From the NCBI GenBank assembly GCA_030426515.1, contig JAUHYM010000005.1, positions 1 to 43,662 on the forward strand: DNA of 43,662 nt, written 5' to 3'. The translations under genes were made by a program, and so were the position numbers. Below the pieces are notes generated by a model, which was not told the origin of the DNA, did no database searches, and was given only the letters and a program-made list of their open reading frames with translations. Below, piece by piece: positions 25,708 to 35,142 of this stretch (positions are counted from its first letter, which is position 1; every line of letters starts with the position of its first letter). The DNA is from Actinomycetes bacterium. Lineage in GTDB: Bacteria; Actinomycetota; Actinomycetes; Actinomycetales; Microbacteriaceae.

Positions 25708-26535
25708 ATGACGGCGCCCTTGCCACGCCCCGCCTACCTCGACTCGCTTGTCCCGAGCGGTGCGGGCCTGAAGTCGGTTGATGATCTGGATATCGAGCTG
25801 TGGGAGCTAACCGTACCGACGGACTCAACGGTTCTTAGCGAATGGGCCGATCGATTTCGGGAGGCGTATTGCCCCGAATCGGAGATCGACGCCCTCCGCG
25901 CAGGCACGGGCAAAACGCGAAGTGAATACCTTAGGGATCTCGTGTTCCCGAACGCATCTCAGGGCTTGGGGCCCGCGGTGCGAGCGGGCGATTTCACCGA
26001 GCTCCTAGTTTCGGATTTTCTCGAGAGCGAGCACGGACTCTGGGTGCCGAGGCAGAAGTACTCTACGAAACCAATACCGGACTCGTCGGCACAAGGCGTT
26101 GACATCGTTGGGCTCCGCATAGCGGACCCAACCAATTGGTGCGACGACGATCTTCTCGTTGTGTGCGAAGTGAAAGCCGGGCTTTCAGGTGCCCGTTACG
26201 GTGACCAGCTCCAGAATGCGATCACCGACAGCGCCAAAGACTACTTGCGAGTCAGCTTCACCCTCAACGCGACCAAACGTCGGCTACTGTCCGCGCAAGA
26301 CCATCTGGGCGCCGCAACGGTGGAGCGCTTTCAGAATCACGCAGATAGACCATACCGGTTCACGTCGACCGCTACTGCCGTCCTCGACACCAAGACTTTT
26401 GATCCGCTCGAGGTCTCGCAGGCAGATGCGAGCGCACACAACAACCGGGAACACCTGAGCTTGTTGGTCATTCGTGGCGCGGGCCTTATGGCTCTAGTCC
26501 ATGCGCTATACCAGGCGGCCGCGGATGGAGCTTGA
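25708..26535 (+). CDS. hamA: HamA-like DUF1837 nuclease (Hachiman defence effector)
   Basis: FTELLVSDFLESEHGLWVPRQKYSTKPIPDSSAQGVDIVGL...DDLLVVCEVKAGLSGARYGDQLQNAITDS, DUF1837-like PD-(D/E)xK pattern, followed immediately by a large SF2 helicase. Confidence 0.75.
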   Translation: MTAPLPRPAYLDSLVPSGAGLKSVDDLDIELWELTVPTDSTVLSEWADRFREAYCPESEIDALRAGTGKTRSEYLRDLVFPNASQGLGPAVRAGDFTELLVSDFLESEHGLWVPRQKYSTKPIPDSSAQGVDIVGLRIADPTNWCDDDLLVVCEVKAGLSGARYGDQLQNAITDSAKDYLRVSFTLNATKRRLLSAQDHLGAATVERFQNHADRPYRFTSTATAVLDTKTFDPLEVSQADASAHNNREHLSLLVIRGAGLMALVHALYQAAADGA

Positions 26536-29500
26536 GTCCAACAGCTTGCGGTTGCTTGCGGTTACTCGAGCTCAGGGCAAGGTCCGCGAGTTCCGCGTCG
26601 CAGAAGAGCACTACCCCGTTGTTCCTGACGAGGATGAGCCCGAGTCGCTCCTGCTCACCGCTGTTGGGATCCTCGGCGACGCCGCCGCGCACTACATCGA
26701 GCGGGGCAACTCCGGCTCCGACGATATGGTGGAGTCTCGCCTAGGACTCTGCGCCAAATGCTTCGACGCGCTACTCGAATCGGAACTTGCGCCGGAGATT
26801 GAGCGTGAACTGGTACTTCTTGCCGGAGCCTCCTACTTCCTCGCCGGTCGGCCAGGTAGCAGTGCAGTAATGGCGCGTCGATTGAGGGACACCACCTCAT
26901 CTGGAGCTCTCGATGAGCTTCTGGAATGGGTTCTGGGCGATGCCCTCAGCGAGGTTCCGTACCGCTATGCAACAGCCACCGGCGATGAACTTCACGCCGC
27001 GATCGTGGACCGCCTAAGCCAACACTTCGCCAACGGAGCTTCGGAGGCGGAGGCTCTGCCGTTGCTCGACGAGCTGCGATCGGGTGTCTATTCGGTCGGG
27101 ACACCGAGAGACCTTCTGTACGCAGACCTTGTGTACGTGGTGGCCCGGATGCGTTTGGCGGCCTCAGCATGGAACACGATTCCTGCGTTCAGTGACCTTC
27201 GCCGGGAGCAATGGGCGCCCGTGCTGAGAAAAGCTCGCTTTCCACGAGAGCTCTGGCCGAGCCAGCTGCTCATGGGACACGCCGGGTTGTTCCGAGGTCT
27301 TTCCGGCGCTGTCGTGATGCCGACGAGCGCCGGGAAAACCCGCGCAGTCGAGATCATCCTGCGGAGCGCCTTTCTTGCCGACAGGGCCAAACTCGGCGTC
27401 GTGGTCGCACCGTTCCGAGCGCTGAGCCACGAGATCGCCACGAGCCTGCGATCGTCGTTCGCCGGTGAGGCTGTACGAGTGAATGAGCTGTCGGATGCCC
27501 TGCAGCTCGATTTCGACGAGTTCCTGAGTCGACTGCTTTCTGGTGATCACGTGTCGCGCCCTGTCGTCCTCGTGCTTACACCTGAGAAGCTGCACTACGT
27601 CCTTCGACAGACGCCTTCGCTCGCCGCGCACATTGGCGTGATCGTGTACGACGAGTGCCACCAGTTCGATAGCGGTGCCCGCGGAGTCACGTACGAACTC
27701 CTGATCACCGAGATTTCTCGCGCGCTGAGTGGGTGTCAGACCGTGTTGGTCTCCGCCGTCATGTCCAACGCAAGGGATGTTGCGGAGTGGGTCCTGGGCT
27801 CCGAAGCCCAGGTGGTGGACGGTTCGCAGCTCGTGCCTACCGCTCGGGCCACTGCTTTCGCTTCATGGTCCCGGCGACTCGGACAGCTCCAAGTGTTCGA
27901 TGAGCAGGTCGGGGAGCGTGCGGACTACTTCGTTCCTCGAGTTATCGAGCAGTACTCACTTCAGCTGCGCGGGCGAGAACGTCGGGAGCGCGCGTTTCCG
28001 CAGAAGGGCGGCAACGCATGGAAGGATGTTTCGCTCTACCTGGGAATTAAGCTCGCCGCCGAAGGACCCGTGGCCATCTTCTGCGGTCGAAAGGACACAG
28101 CAAACGGCCTCGCTGCGATCATCGCAGACGCGTATGAGCGAGGGTTGCCCATTGCGCCGCCGGTCACGTACTCAGATTCGGTTGAAGTTGACAACATTTG
28201 GCGCCTGACCGCGAACCACTACGGTGCGCAGAGTTCGAGAGCTATCGCTGCCCGCCTCGGGATCTTCCTCCACCACGGCACGACCACGCACGGGCTGCGG
28301 TTGTCGGTTGAGCACGCAATGCAGCAGGGACAGATACGCCTCGTCGTGTGTACCTCAACGCTTGCACAGGGTGTGAACCTACCGATCCGCTACCTCGTGG
28401 TGTCTGGTACCCGCCAGGGCGCCGATCACATCAAGGTCCGCGATTTTCAGAATCTGCTGGGTCGTGCCGGGCGAGCAGGGATGCATACAGAGGGACTCGT
28501 GATCTTTGCCAACCCCGATCTATACGATCAACGGGAGCGGCGGTCCGGATCGTTCGCGTCGGCAACCAGCCTGCTGTCCTCGAGCATGATTGAAGACATG
28601 GGCAGTTCCTTGCTCGAGTCGATTTCACCGATCCGCCTGCAAGGGCCGCCTGCCGAAATCGACGTAGACCCGAGCGACATGATCGCTGCTCTCTACGCAT
28701 CGGAGGAGACGCGGAATAGTTGGGCGAATGCCGTCGCTCAAACGCGTGGACAATCGGGCCGCGGCTCGGAGATAGCGAAAGTGCTCGCCTCGAGGCGACG
28801 GGAACTAATGGCTCTTGAGAGCCACCTGATGGCGATGGGCCAGGAGGAGGACGGTGCGGCGGTGGCGACTCGCGCAGCCGCGCTTGCCAGTCACACGCTT
28901 GCCTTCGCGCTAGCCGATGAGCCGCAAAAGCGAGCCCTAGAGGCATTGTTCGAGCGTGTAGTCGCTCACGTGAACGAAATCGAGCCCGAGCCCGCGCGTC
29001 GGGCTCTCTACGCTCGCACAATGCTGGGTGCGGAACAGGCAGCCAGCGTATTCGAGTGGGTGCAGGGCAGGCGGCAGTATCTCGAGGCCATCGAGGGGGC
29101 GGAAGAGTGGCTCCTAGCATTGTGGGATCTATACGCTGAGGGCGCCAATTCTTCGTTCGTTCGATCGGCGGAACCCCGTTCAGCCCTTCGCACGATCGCC
29201 GCTGGATGGATATCCGGGTCGTCCTACGGTGAGCTTGCCGCAACCGCCACGGAGCTCGGACTCACCAAACCGCATGGCGCGCGCCGGATTTCTGTCTCCC
29301 CGGAGGACATCTTTACGTTCTGTGATCAGGCGCTGTCATTTGAGATGTCTTTGCTTGTGGCCGCCGTAGCCCTCGCGCTGGATGAGGATGACCCTACTTC
29401 ACCGATCGCCACGTTCCAGAAAAGCCTCAAGTACGGTCTTCCGAACGGGTTGTCCATCACGACATATGAATCGGGCGTCGCGGACAGATTCCTCGCCCAA

Positions 29501-29656
29501 CGTATCGCGCAGGAGTTGCTCGACGCGGGCTTTTTGGGCTTGAGCTTTGAAGAGGCGTGGTCGTCGCCCCTGCGAGAGGTCGTGGTTTCGGTTCTCCAAT
29601 CGGCACCGTCCTGGTTCTCGGATGCGGTACGGATACACGCCACGAGTGCCACGTAG
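26525..29656 (+). CDS. hamB: HamB-like superfamily 2 (Ski2-like) DEAD/DECH helicase (Hachiman)
   Basis: Walker A VVMPTSAGKTRAVEI, VIVYDECHQF, CTSTLAQGVNLPIRYLVVSGT, DFQNLLGRAGRAGM; ATG 26525 overlaps the hamA end by 11 nt. Confidence 0.85.
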   Translation: MELESNSLRLLAVTRAQGKVREFRVAEEHYPVVPDEDEPESLLLTAVGILGDAAAHYIERGNSGSDDMVESRLGLCAKCFDALLESELAPEIERELVLLAGASYFLAGRPGSSAVMARRLRDTTSSGALDELLEWVLGDALSEVPYRYATATGDELHAAIVDRLSQHFANGASEAEALPLLDELRSGVYSVGTPRDLLYADLVYVVARMRLAASAWNTIPAFSDLRREQWAPVLRKARFPRELWPSQLLMGHAGLFRGLSGAVVMPTSAGKTRAVEIILRSAFLADRAKLGVVVAPFRALSHEIATSLRSSFAGEAVRVNELSDALQLDFDEFLSRLLSGDHVSRPVVLVLTPEKLHYVLRQTPSLAAHIGVIVYDECHQFDSGARGVTYELLITEISRALSGCQTVLVSAVMSNARDVAEWVLGSEAQVVDGSQLVPTARATAFASWSRRLGQLQVFDEQVGERADYFVPRVIEQYSLQLRGRERRERAFPQKGGNAWKDVSLYLGIKLAAEGPVAIFCGRKDTANGLAAIIADAYERGLPIAPPVTYSDSVEVDNIWRLTANHYGAQSSRAIAARLGIFLHHGTTTHGLRLSVEHAMQQGQIRLVVCTSTLAQGVNLPIRYLVVSGTRQGADHIKVRDFQNLLGRAGRAGMHTEGLVIFANPDLYDQRERRSGSFASATSLLSSSMIEDMGSSLLESISPIRLQGPPAEIDVDPSDMIAALYASEETRNSWANAVAQTRGQSGRGSEIAKVLASRRRELMALESHLMAMGQEEDGAAVATRAAALASHTLAFALADEPQKRALEALFERVVAHVNEIEPEPARRALYARTMLGAEQAASVFEWVQGRRQYLEAIEGAEEWLLALWDLYAEGANSSFVRSAEPRSALRTIAAGWISGSSYGELAATATELGLTKPHGARRISVSPEDIFTFCDQALSFEMSLLVAAVALALDEDDPTSPIATFQKSLKYGLPNGLSITTYESGVADRFLAQRIAQELLDAGFLGLSFEEAWSSPLREVVVSVLQSAPSWFSDAVRIHATSAT

Positions 29657-30033
29657 GCCGGCCTCGAGTGTCGCGGAGGCGTCAGCGCGATTGGGCCGAC
29701 GGTCTCGTAGGAATTCGCAATCTAGAATCGACACGCGAGTGCCCGATCAGCCGAAAACTGTTGTGGATCTCGGTTTCACTGCGCAAGATCGATCGGGATC
29801 CGACACCCGGCATAGCCGCTGGTCGGCCGCATCCTCTGGCGCCCGACACGTCGTCGCTCGCGTTCGGATGCCGAGGGCATGCGGGCATTCCCTCCGGTCG
29901 GGCCCACCGGGCACACGCTCGCACACCCACGTGACAAGCGGGACGCCCACGCAGAGGCGGAGCGGCTCCCTGAGGGAACAGCCCCGCCTTTCGACCGCCC
30001 GACGGAGCGGTCATGGACGATGCCGGGTGGCGG

Positions 30034-30702
30034 TCAGTTTGCGATCCCGCCGCACAGCACCGGCACGGTGGCTTCGAGCGGAATGTCCGCACCCAGGGAG
30101 GACGAGCGGCTTGAGAACGGATCGTCGGCGTTGAACGCGTACTGCCCGTTGCCGTCGAAGTCGATGCCGTGCACGACGACCTGCACGGTGCCCGCGTCCG
30201 CATACCCCTCGGCGTTGGTCAGGGTGCGCTGGTAGTACAGGTAGCCGTTCGAGTCAGCCACGGCGTAGCGGTCCAGGGCGAGGGCGCTCGCGGCCGACAC
30301 GTCACCTGTCGAGGTGAGAGAGGTGAGGATTCCGCCATAGAACGGCGCGCCGTCCACGACGGTCACGACGCCGTCGGCGCCCGCAGCGGCAGGTCCCGGG
30401 CAAGCCATGTCAGCAGCGTCACCCGGGACGCCATGGAGGTGCATGGCGTGGGGCAGGTGGGGCGAGAGACCCCAGGCCTCCACCGTCACCTGGAGCTTGC
30501 CGTTGGGGAGGGCCTTCACTCGAGTGCTCCCGTGAGCTTCGCCGCCCGGAACGCTCGCTGGCTGGATCGCGTCGAGGGAGTAGCTGTAGCTCGCGACCTT
30601 CGGCGACGGGTTCTCGTCGTGCGCGGCGGACGCGGCGCTTGCGGTTCCCAGGGCGAGGGCGAGGGCCGCCAGCGCGGCGGCTCCGATCTTTGCGATCTTC
30701 AT
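30034..30702 (-). CDS. Secreted CHRD-like domain protein
   Basis: Signal peptide MKIAKIGAAALAALALALGTASAASAA; LPHAMHLHGVPGDAADMACPG...VVVHGIDFDGNGQY. ATG at 30702 with gaaggag upstream. Confidence 0.75.
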   Translation of the reverse strand: MKIAKIGAAALAALALALGTASAASAAHDENPSPKVASYSYSLDAIQPASVPGGEAHGSTRVKALPNGKLQVTVEAWGLSPHLPHAMHLHGVPGDAADMACPGPAAAGADGVVTVVDGAPFYGGILTSLTSTGDVSAASALALDRYAVADSNGYLYYQRTLTNAEGYADAGTVQVVVHGIDFDGNGQYAFNADDPFSSRSSSLGADIPLEATVPVLCGGIAN

Positions 30703-30936
30703 GGTGATGGACTCCTTCGTCTGGCGGCGTCGGGCCGCGACCGGACGGCGAGAATCGGCCGACGGGATGTCTTCGGAGCCCGCTCCGAGTCGGATTGTCG
30801 ACCCGCCCGATCCGGACGAACCCACGCGCGGTGAGGTGCCGCGGTCAGTCCGCGGCGGCTCATGGCCGGCGCCACGCCGGCCGGCCATCGTGTGACCCAT
30901 TGCGGGTGTCGAAGACGCTGGGATGCGACGGATGCC

Positions 30937-31005
30937 GGCGATCAACTCGCCCAGGTCGACCTGGCCGTCGCCCACTACTTCGGCACGCGAGATGTGATCC
31001 CGTAG
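30937..31005 (+). pseudogene. Remnant of MazF/PemK toxin C-terminus
   Basis: DAGDQLAQVDLAVAHYFGTRDVIP* resembles the end of the intact toxin (RDQLAEVDLAVAHYLGTQDVVP). Confidence 0.75.
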
Positions 31006-31091
31006 CGCGCGCTTCGGTGAAGGACCGAACTCGGACCGCACACACAGGAATCATGTTCTACATCTGTTCAACGCCCGCTATCCTGGGTCGC

Positions 31092-31292
31092 ATGGCTACG
31101 ACAATCGGATTCCGCCCGACCCCGGATGACGAACGCATTCTCCGCGAGGCTGCACAGGCAGGCGAGAGCACATCCGACACGTTGCGTCGCGCGTTGCGGT
31201 TGCTGGACCACGAGCGTTGGCTGGATCAGTTCCGCGCCGACGCGGAAGCGCTGGGGGACGAGAACGTGAACGCGGAGCCTGAGGCCTGGTGA
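31092..31292 (+). CDS. RHH-like antitoxin of MazEF-type TA system
   Basis: TTIGFRPTPDDERILREAAQAGESTSDTLRRALRLLDHERWLDQFRADAEAL; 4-nt overlap with the toxin. Confidence 0.75.
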   Translation: MATTIGFRPTPDDERILREAAQAGESTSDTLRRALRLLDHERWLDQFRADAEALGDENVNAEPEAW

Positions 31293-31630
31293 TCCGAGGC
31301 GCCGTCTATCGCATCGACTTGGGCAAGCCTCGCGGGCACGAACAGGGTGGGAAGCGTCTGGGGCTGGTGGTGTCGCCGTCCAACTCACCCCTGTCCGTCG
31401 CCACCGTGATCCCGTCCTCGACACCCGCGGGCCACTCCATCCACCGCCCTGAACTCGAGATCGCCGGCCGCCGCACCCGGCTGCTCGTCGATCAGATCCG
31501 GTCGATCGACGTTGACTGCGTCGTGGGGGATCCCGTCGACTACCTCACGCGTGATCAGCTCGCCGAGGTCGACCTGGCCGTTGCCCACTACCTCGGCACG
31601 CAGGACGTGGTCCCTCACCGAGCCCAGTAG
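31289..31630 (+). CDS. MazF/PemK-family toxin
   Basis: MIRGAVYRIDLGKPRGHEQGGKRLGLVVSPSNSPLSVATVIPSST...LLVDQIRSIDVDCVVG. Confidence 0.88.
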   Translation: MIRGAVYRIDLGKPRGHEQGGKRLGLVVSPSNSPLSVATVIPSSTPAGHSIHRPELEIAGRRTRLLVDQIRSIDVDCVVGDPVDYLTRDQLAEVDLAVAHYLGTQDVVPHRAQ

Positions 31631-31746
31631 CGCGCTCGTTCCGTTTCACGCTGGCGAACGCCCGCAGGAGGACCGGCGTTCGCGCGCGAGTCATGCGTCC
31701 TCTAGTGCGGTCCAATGACGTTGGTGTTGTATGTCACGATTGCTCC

Positions 31747-32313
31747 GTGACCGTGGACCCGCCCCTCCTGCCTGGTGAGGAGGTCTTGTGGACGGGTCGC
31801 CCCGATCCGAAACGAATCCTGACAGCGTGGGATGGCTTCCTCATTCCGTTGAGCGTGTTCTGGGTTGCGGTCGGCATAGATCTCGCGTTGGAGGCGGAAG
31901 GCGGCTCGCGCGTGGGCGCTCTGGTAGCAGTTGCTGTCACCGGCCTGTACCTCGTTGTCGGACGCTTCGTCGTGAAGGCCTGCCGGAAGCATCGCACCTG
32001 CTACTTCCTAACCGACGCGCGCGCGATCATCTGCAGACCAGGAAGGGCGTTCTCCTTCGACCTCGGCGAGATGAACCCGCACGTGCAGGTGATCGGAAGT
32101 CGACGCCACCGCACACTCAGGTTCACCTCAGACGACCCTCGCTCCTACGGCAAATTCGGCAGCGAGATGTTCGTCAACACGGGCCTAGACTTCCTGCTCA
32201 CACCAGGGGTCGACTCTCGCTTCACGTTCTCCGACGTCCTGCACACGGCCGCGCTCGACGCCGCCGTCGATGACGCGGTCGGCTCCGGCAGGGTCGCTCA
32301 AGGGATCGCATAG
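31747..32313 (+). CDS. Two-TM hypothetical membrane protein (PH-domain-like)
   Basis: LLPGEEVLWTGRPDPKRIL...WDGFLIPLSVFWVAVGIDLAL...YFLTDARAIICRPG; GTG at 31747 in frame within the 31693 ORF. Confidence 0.65.
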   Translation: MTVDPPLLPGEEVLWTGRPDPKRILTAWDGFLIPLSVFWVAVGIDLALEAEGGSRVGALVAVAVTGLYLVVGRFVVKACRKHRTCYFLTDARAIICRPGRAFSFDLGEMNPHVQVIGSRRHRTLRFTSDDPRSYGKFGSEMFVNTGLDFLLTPGVDSRFTFSDVLHTAALDAAVDDAVGSGRVAQGIA

Positions 32314-32405
32314 AGCCACTGCGTCCCGCGTCCCACACGCCGGCGCGTGGAGGCGGACCGGCTGACGTCCGGGTAGCGGAACAGGCACTGGATACCATCG
32401 GCACC

Positions 32406-32972
32406 GTGTTGCGCTTCGATGACGCCTTACCGATGCGGCCGAGGCGTGTTCTGGTCGCCGGAGTCTCAGGTGTGGGAAAGACGACTCTTGCTGGTCGGAG
32501 CGTGGCGATCGTGGATGCGCCTCATACGGAGATCGACGCGCTGTATCACGGGCCAGGGTGGGTTCCGCGGGACGAGTTCCTCGACGACGTTCGCAGGCTC
32601 GTCGCGGCAGAGTCGTGGACAACCGAATGGCAGTACGCGACCGCCCGCACACTCCTCACGGAAGCCGCTGACCTGGTGGTCTGGCTCGATCTCCCATTCG
32701 CGAGCGTGACCCTCCCCCGCGTGGTGCGACGCACGGTAAGCAGACGACTGAAGCGCGAGGTCCTGTGGAATGGCAACGTCGAGCCCCCGTTCCACACGAT
32801 CTTCACCGACCGGGAGCACATCGTGCGATGGGCATACTTCACCCGCAACAAGTATCAGGCGCGCATTCCGGCGATCGAGGCGACTCACCCCGACCTGACA
32901 GTGGTCCGCCTGAAGTCCCCGCGCCAAGTCGAGAGCTGGCTGACAGGCCCGCTCACCAACGCCGCCCGCTGA
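32406..32972 (+). CDS. P-loop nucleoside/adenylate kinase-like protein
   Basis: RRVLVAGVSGVGKTTLAGR Walker A; DLVVWLDLPF; C-terminal DLTVVRLKSPRQVESWL, topology-modulation/AAA_17-like. Confidence 0.75.
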   Translation: MLRFDDALPMRPRRVLVAGVSGVGKTTLAGRSVAIVDAPHTEIDALYHGPGWVPRDEFLDDVRRLVAAESWTTEWQYATARTLLTEAADLVVWLDLPFASVTLPRVVRRTVSRRLKREVLWNGNVEPPFHTIFTDREHIVRWAYFTRNKYQARIPAIEATHPDLTVVRLKSPRQVESWLTGPLTNAAR

Positions 32973-32998
32973 GCGACCGACGACGGCGTGCGCTCCTC

Positions 32999-33285
32999 AT
33001 GGAAGATGGGGATGTGAGCGCAAGTGCCCGGCGACGATGGAATCACAACCTCCATTTCCACCGCACGGTGATCAACGCGCTACCGGCCGGCGCATCCTCC
33101 GCCCTCGATGCAGGCACGGGCGACGGGTTCCTCGCGGTCGATCTGCGGCACCGCATCTCGGATGTGGCCGGGATCGACACCCCTGAGGACGTTCTGGCTG
33201 TCGCCGCAAACAACAATCCGCGCGTCACGTGGATCCACGGCGACGTGCACCGAGCCCGGGTTCTCGACATCCGCGCGTCGCGGTC
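32999..33285 (+). pseudogene. Truncated SAM-dependent methyltransferase (N-terminal part only)
   Basis: RRWNHNLHFHRTVINALPAGASSALDAGTGDGFLAVDLRHRISDVAGIDTPEDVL...WIHGDV then homology is lost and the frame runs antisense into the AraC gene. End coordinate approximate. Confidence 0.7.
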
Positions 33286-34150
33286 AGGTGTGTTCGATGG
33301 GGAGCCAGAGTTCGCACGTGGCGGTGCGGAAGTCGGCGGAGCGGTCGAGAACGGCGACGATCGCGGGGCCGGGGCGCAGCCTCCAGGGGTTCGAGGGGAA
33401 CCAGTCCGTGGCGGTCGCCGCCCACGTGTCCTGAAGCGCGGCCGGGTAGTCACCGGTGACCCGGAACACCGACCACGTCCCCGCCGGCACGTCGATCACG
33501 TCGAGATCGGCGGGCACGGCCGCGTCGTCGGTGACGGCGACACCGTGGAGGTAGGTGAGTTCGCTTCCCTCCGCGTAATCGGGATCGACGTCGGCGGAGA
33601 CCTGCAGCAACCCCGCGGGCACGGTGCTGCTGAGGCTCTTGAGGCGTTCATGCTCGGTGGCGGGCAGCGCGGCGATGTGGGCCTGGATGTGGGGGTTTGC
33701 GCCTCGGTGGATGAGCGGCACGCGAGCGGCGTGACCGATCAGCCGGAAATGCGGGCGGTCGGCGATGCGGGTGTCCATGGGGGTGTTCCCTTCGACGGTC
33801 AGGCGGAACCTGAGCTGCGGTTGTGAGCGAAGGGGGCCGCCATCGCGGCGCGCGTCGGCGGGGCTGACGCCGTGGACGGCGCGGAACGCGCGACCGAACG
33901 CCTCGGCCGAGCCGTACCCGTATCGGGTGGCGGTCTCGAGGATGCTGCCGGTCCCGCGCAGGTCTGCGACCGCGACGGTCATCCGCCGCCGTCGGATGTA
34001 CTCCGACAGCGGCATTCCGGCGAGCGATGAGAACATCCGGCGGACGTGATACTCGGTCGTTCCCAGGCGGGATGCCAGAGCAACGATGTCGATGTCAGCG
34101 TCGAGGTTCTGCTCGACGTGCTCGACGACCTCGTTCAGCGTCGCGATCAC
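33284..34150 (-). CDS. AraC-family regulator with C-terminal GyrI-like effector-binding domain
   Basis: IDIVALASRLGTTEYHVRRMFSSLAGMPLSEYIRRRRMTVAVADLR...GYGSAEAFGRAFRAVHGVSPADARR plus GyrI-like C-terminus. Confidence 0.88.
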   Translation of the reverse strand: MIATLNEVVEHVEQNLDADIDIVALASRLGTTEYHVRRMFSSLAGMPLSEYIRRRRMTVAVADLRGTGSILETATRYGYGSAEAFGRAFRAVHGVSPADARRDGGPLRSQPQLRFRLTVEGNTPMDTRIADRPHFRLIGHAARVPLIHRGANPHIQAHIAALPATEHERLKSLSSTVPAGLLQVSADVDPDYAEGSELTYLHGVAVTDDAAVPADLDVIDVPAGTWSVFRVTGDYPAALQDTWAATATDWFPSNPWRLRPGPAIVAVLDRSADFRTATCELWLPIEHT

Positions 34151-34287
34151 GGTTCCTCCTTCGCTCTCGAGCCTTCCGGCATCCGAGCCTTCTCACCCGA
34201 TGATCGCGGACCGATCCGATCGGAGCGACGCATGTCGCGTGATCGGTGGACCGCCACAATAGGTGAGACACGGCAACTCCTCCGTGG

Positions 34288-35142
34288 ATGATGCGGCACC
34301 TGGGGGCAATGATGAAGGCGACGACCGGATCGGTTCCTGTCGACGGGGCGCTGCTTCGATACCGACGAGCGGGTCGCCCCGGCGCACCGGTCCTCGTCTT
34401 GCTGCACGGGGTGACCGATGGCGGCGCGGTGTGGGCGCGTGTGGCGGATGAGCTGGTCGATCGGTTCGACATGGTCATGCCCGATGCGCGGGGGCACGGC
34501 GAGTCGAGCCGAACCCCCGACGGGATCGCCATCCCCGTGCTCGCGAGAGACGCCGCGAGTCTGATCGAACAGCTCGACCTGTCGCCCGCGCTCGTATGGG
34601 GACACTCGATGGGAGCCGCGACCGCGGCCATGCTGGCGGCCACGCGGCCTGAGCTCGTCCGGGCCGTGGTGCTTGAGGATCCGCCGTTCGTCGAGGGTGA
34701 GCTGGCGCTCTCCGAGGATGACGATCCGCGCGGATCCGAGTTCCGCGAGCTCATCGAGTCGATGGCCGCCCTCACCGCGGACGAGCGGCGTTCCGTCGCC
34801 GCAGAGGCCAACCCCGACTGGCACCCCGCCGAGCACGGCCCCTGGGCCGAGACCAAGGCACAGTTCGACCTCACCGCGCTGTCCCTGCTGGCGGACGGTC
34901 TCGGGATCGACTGGCGCGACACTGTCGCGGGGATGACCTGTCCCGCACTGGTCATCACCGGCGATACCGAGCTGGGCGCTCTGGTGACCCCCGAGGTTGC
35001 CGGCGAAATCGACCAGATGCTCGGATCAGGCGGCGTGGTGACGATCGCGGATGCCGGGCACAACGTGCATCGCGATCGCTTCGCAGAGACACTGGCCGCC
35101 GCCTCCGAGTTTCTTGACCGCCACGGCGCGCTCGGCGACTAG
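34288..35142 (+). CDS. Alpha/beta hydrolase
   Basis: VLVLLHGVTDGGAVW, VWGHSMGAATAAMLA nucleophile elbow, DAGHNVHRD catalytic His. Start may be 34309/34312. Confidence 0.88.
   Translation: MMRHLGAMMKATTGSVPVDGALLRYRRAGRPGAPVLVLLHGVTDGGAVWARVADELVDRFDMVMPDARGHGESSRTPDGIAIPVLARDAASLIEQLDLSPALVWGHSMGAATAAMLAATRPELVRAVVLEDPPFVEGELALSEDDDPRGSEFRELIESMAALTADERRSVAAEANPDWHPAEHGPWAETKAQFDLTALSLLADGLGIDWRDTVAGMTCPALVITGDTELGALVTPEVAGEIDQMLGSGGVVTIADAGHNVHRDRFAETLAAASEFLDRHGALGD

Larger units (their letters stand above)
12083..29656. mobile_element. Tn7-like transposon core (tnsABC-tniQ) with Type I RM and Hachiman cargo; true ends not identified
   Basis: Contiguous TnsA, TnsB, TnsC-like and TniQ genes followed by defence genes. 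Coordinates are those of the genes, not of the transposon termini. Confidence 0.6.

Noticed and set aside
29747-29950. Small minus-strand ORF (…DPDRSCAVKPRSTTVFG) as an integrase or attachment-site remnant
   Set aside because: No recognisable domain or tRNA-like sequence could be supported; may simply be intergenic.
33286-33826. Continuation of plus-strand ORF 32765..33826 as a long methyltransferase
   Set aside because: Beyond ~33285 it is antisense to the AraC/GyrI gene and shows no methyltransferase-like sequence.
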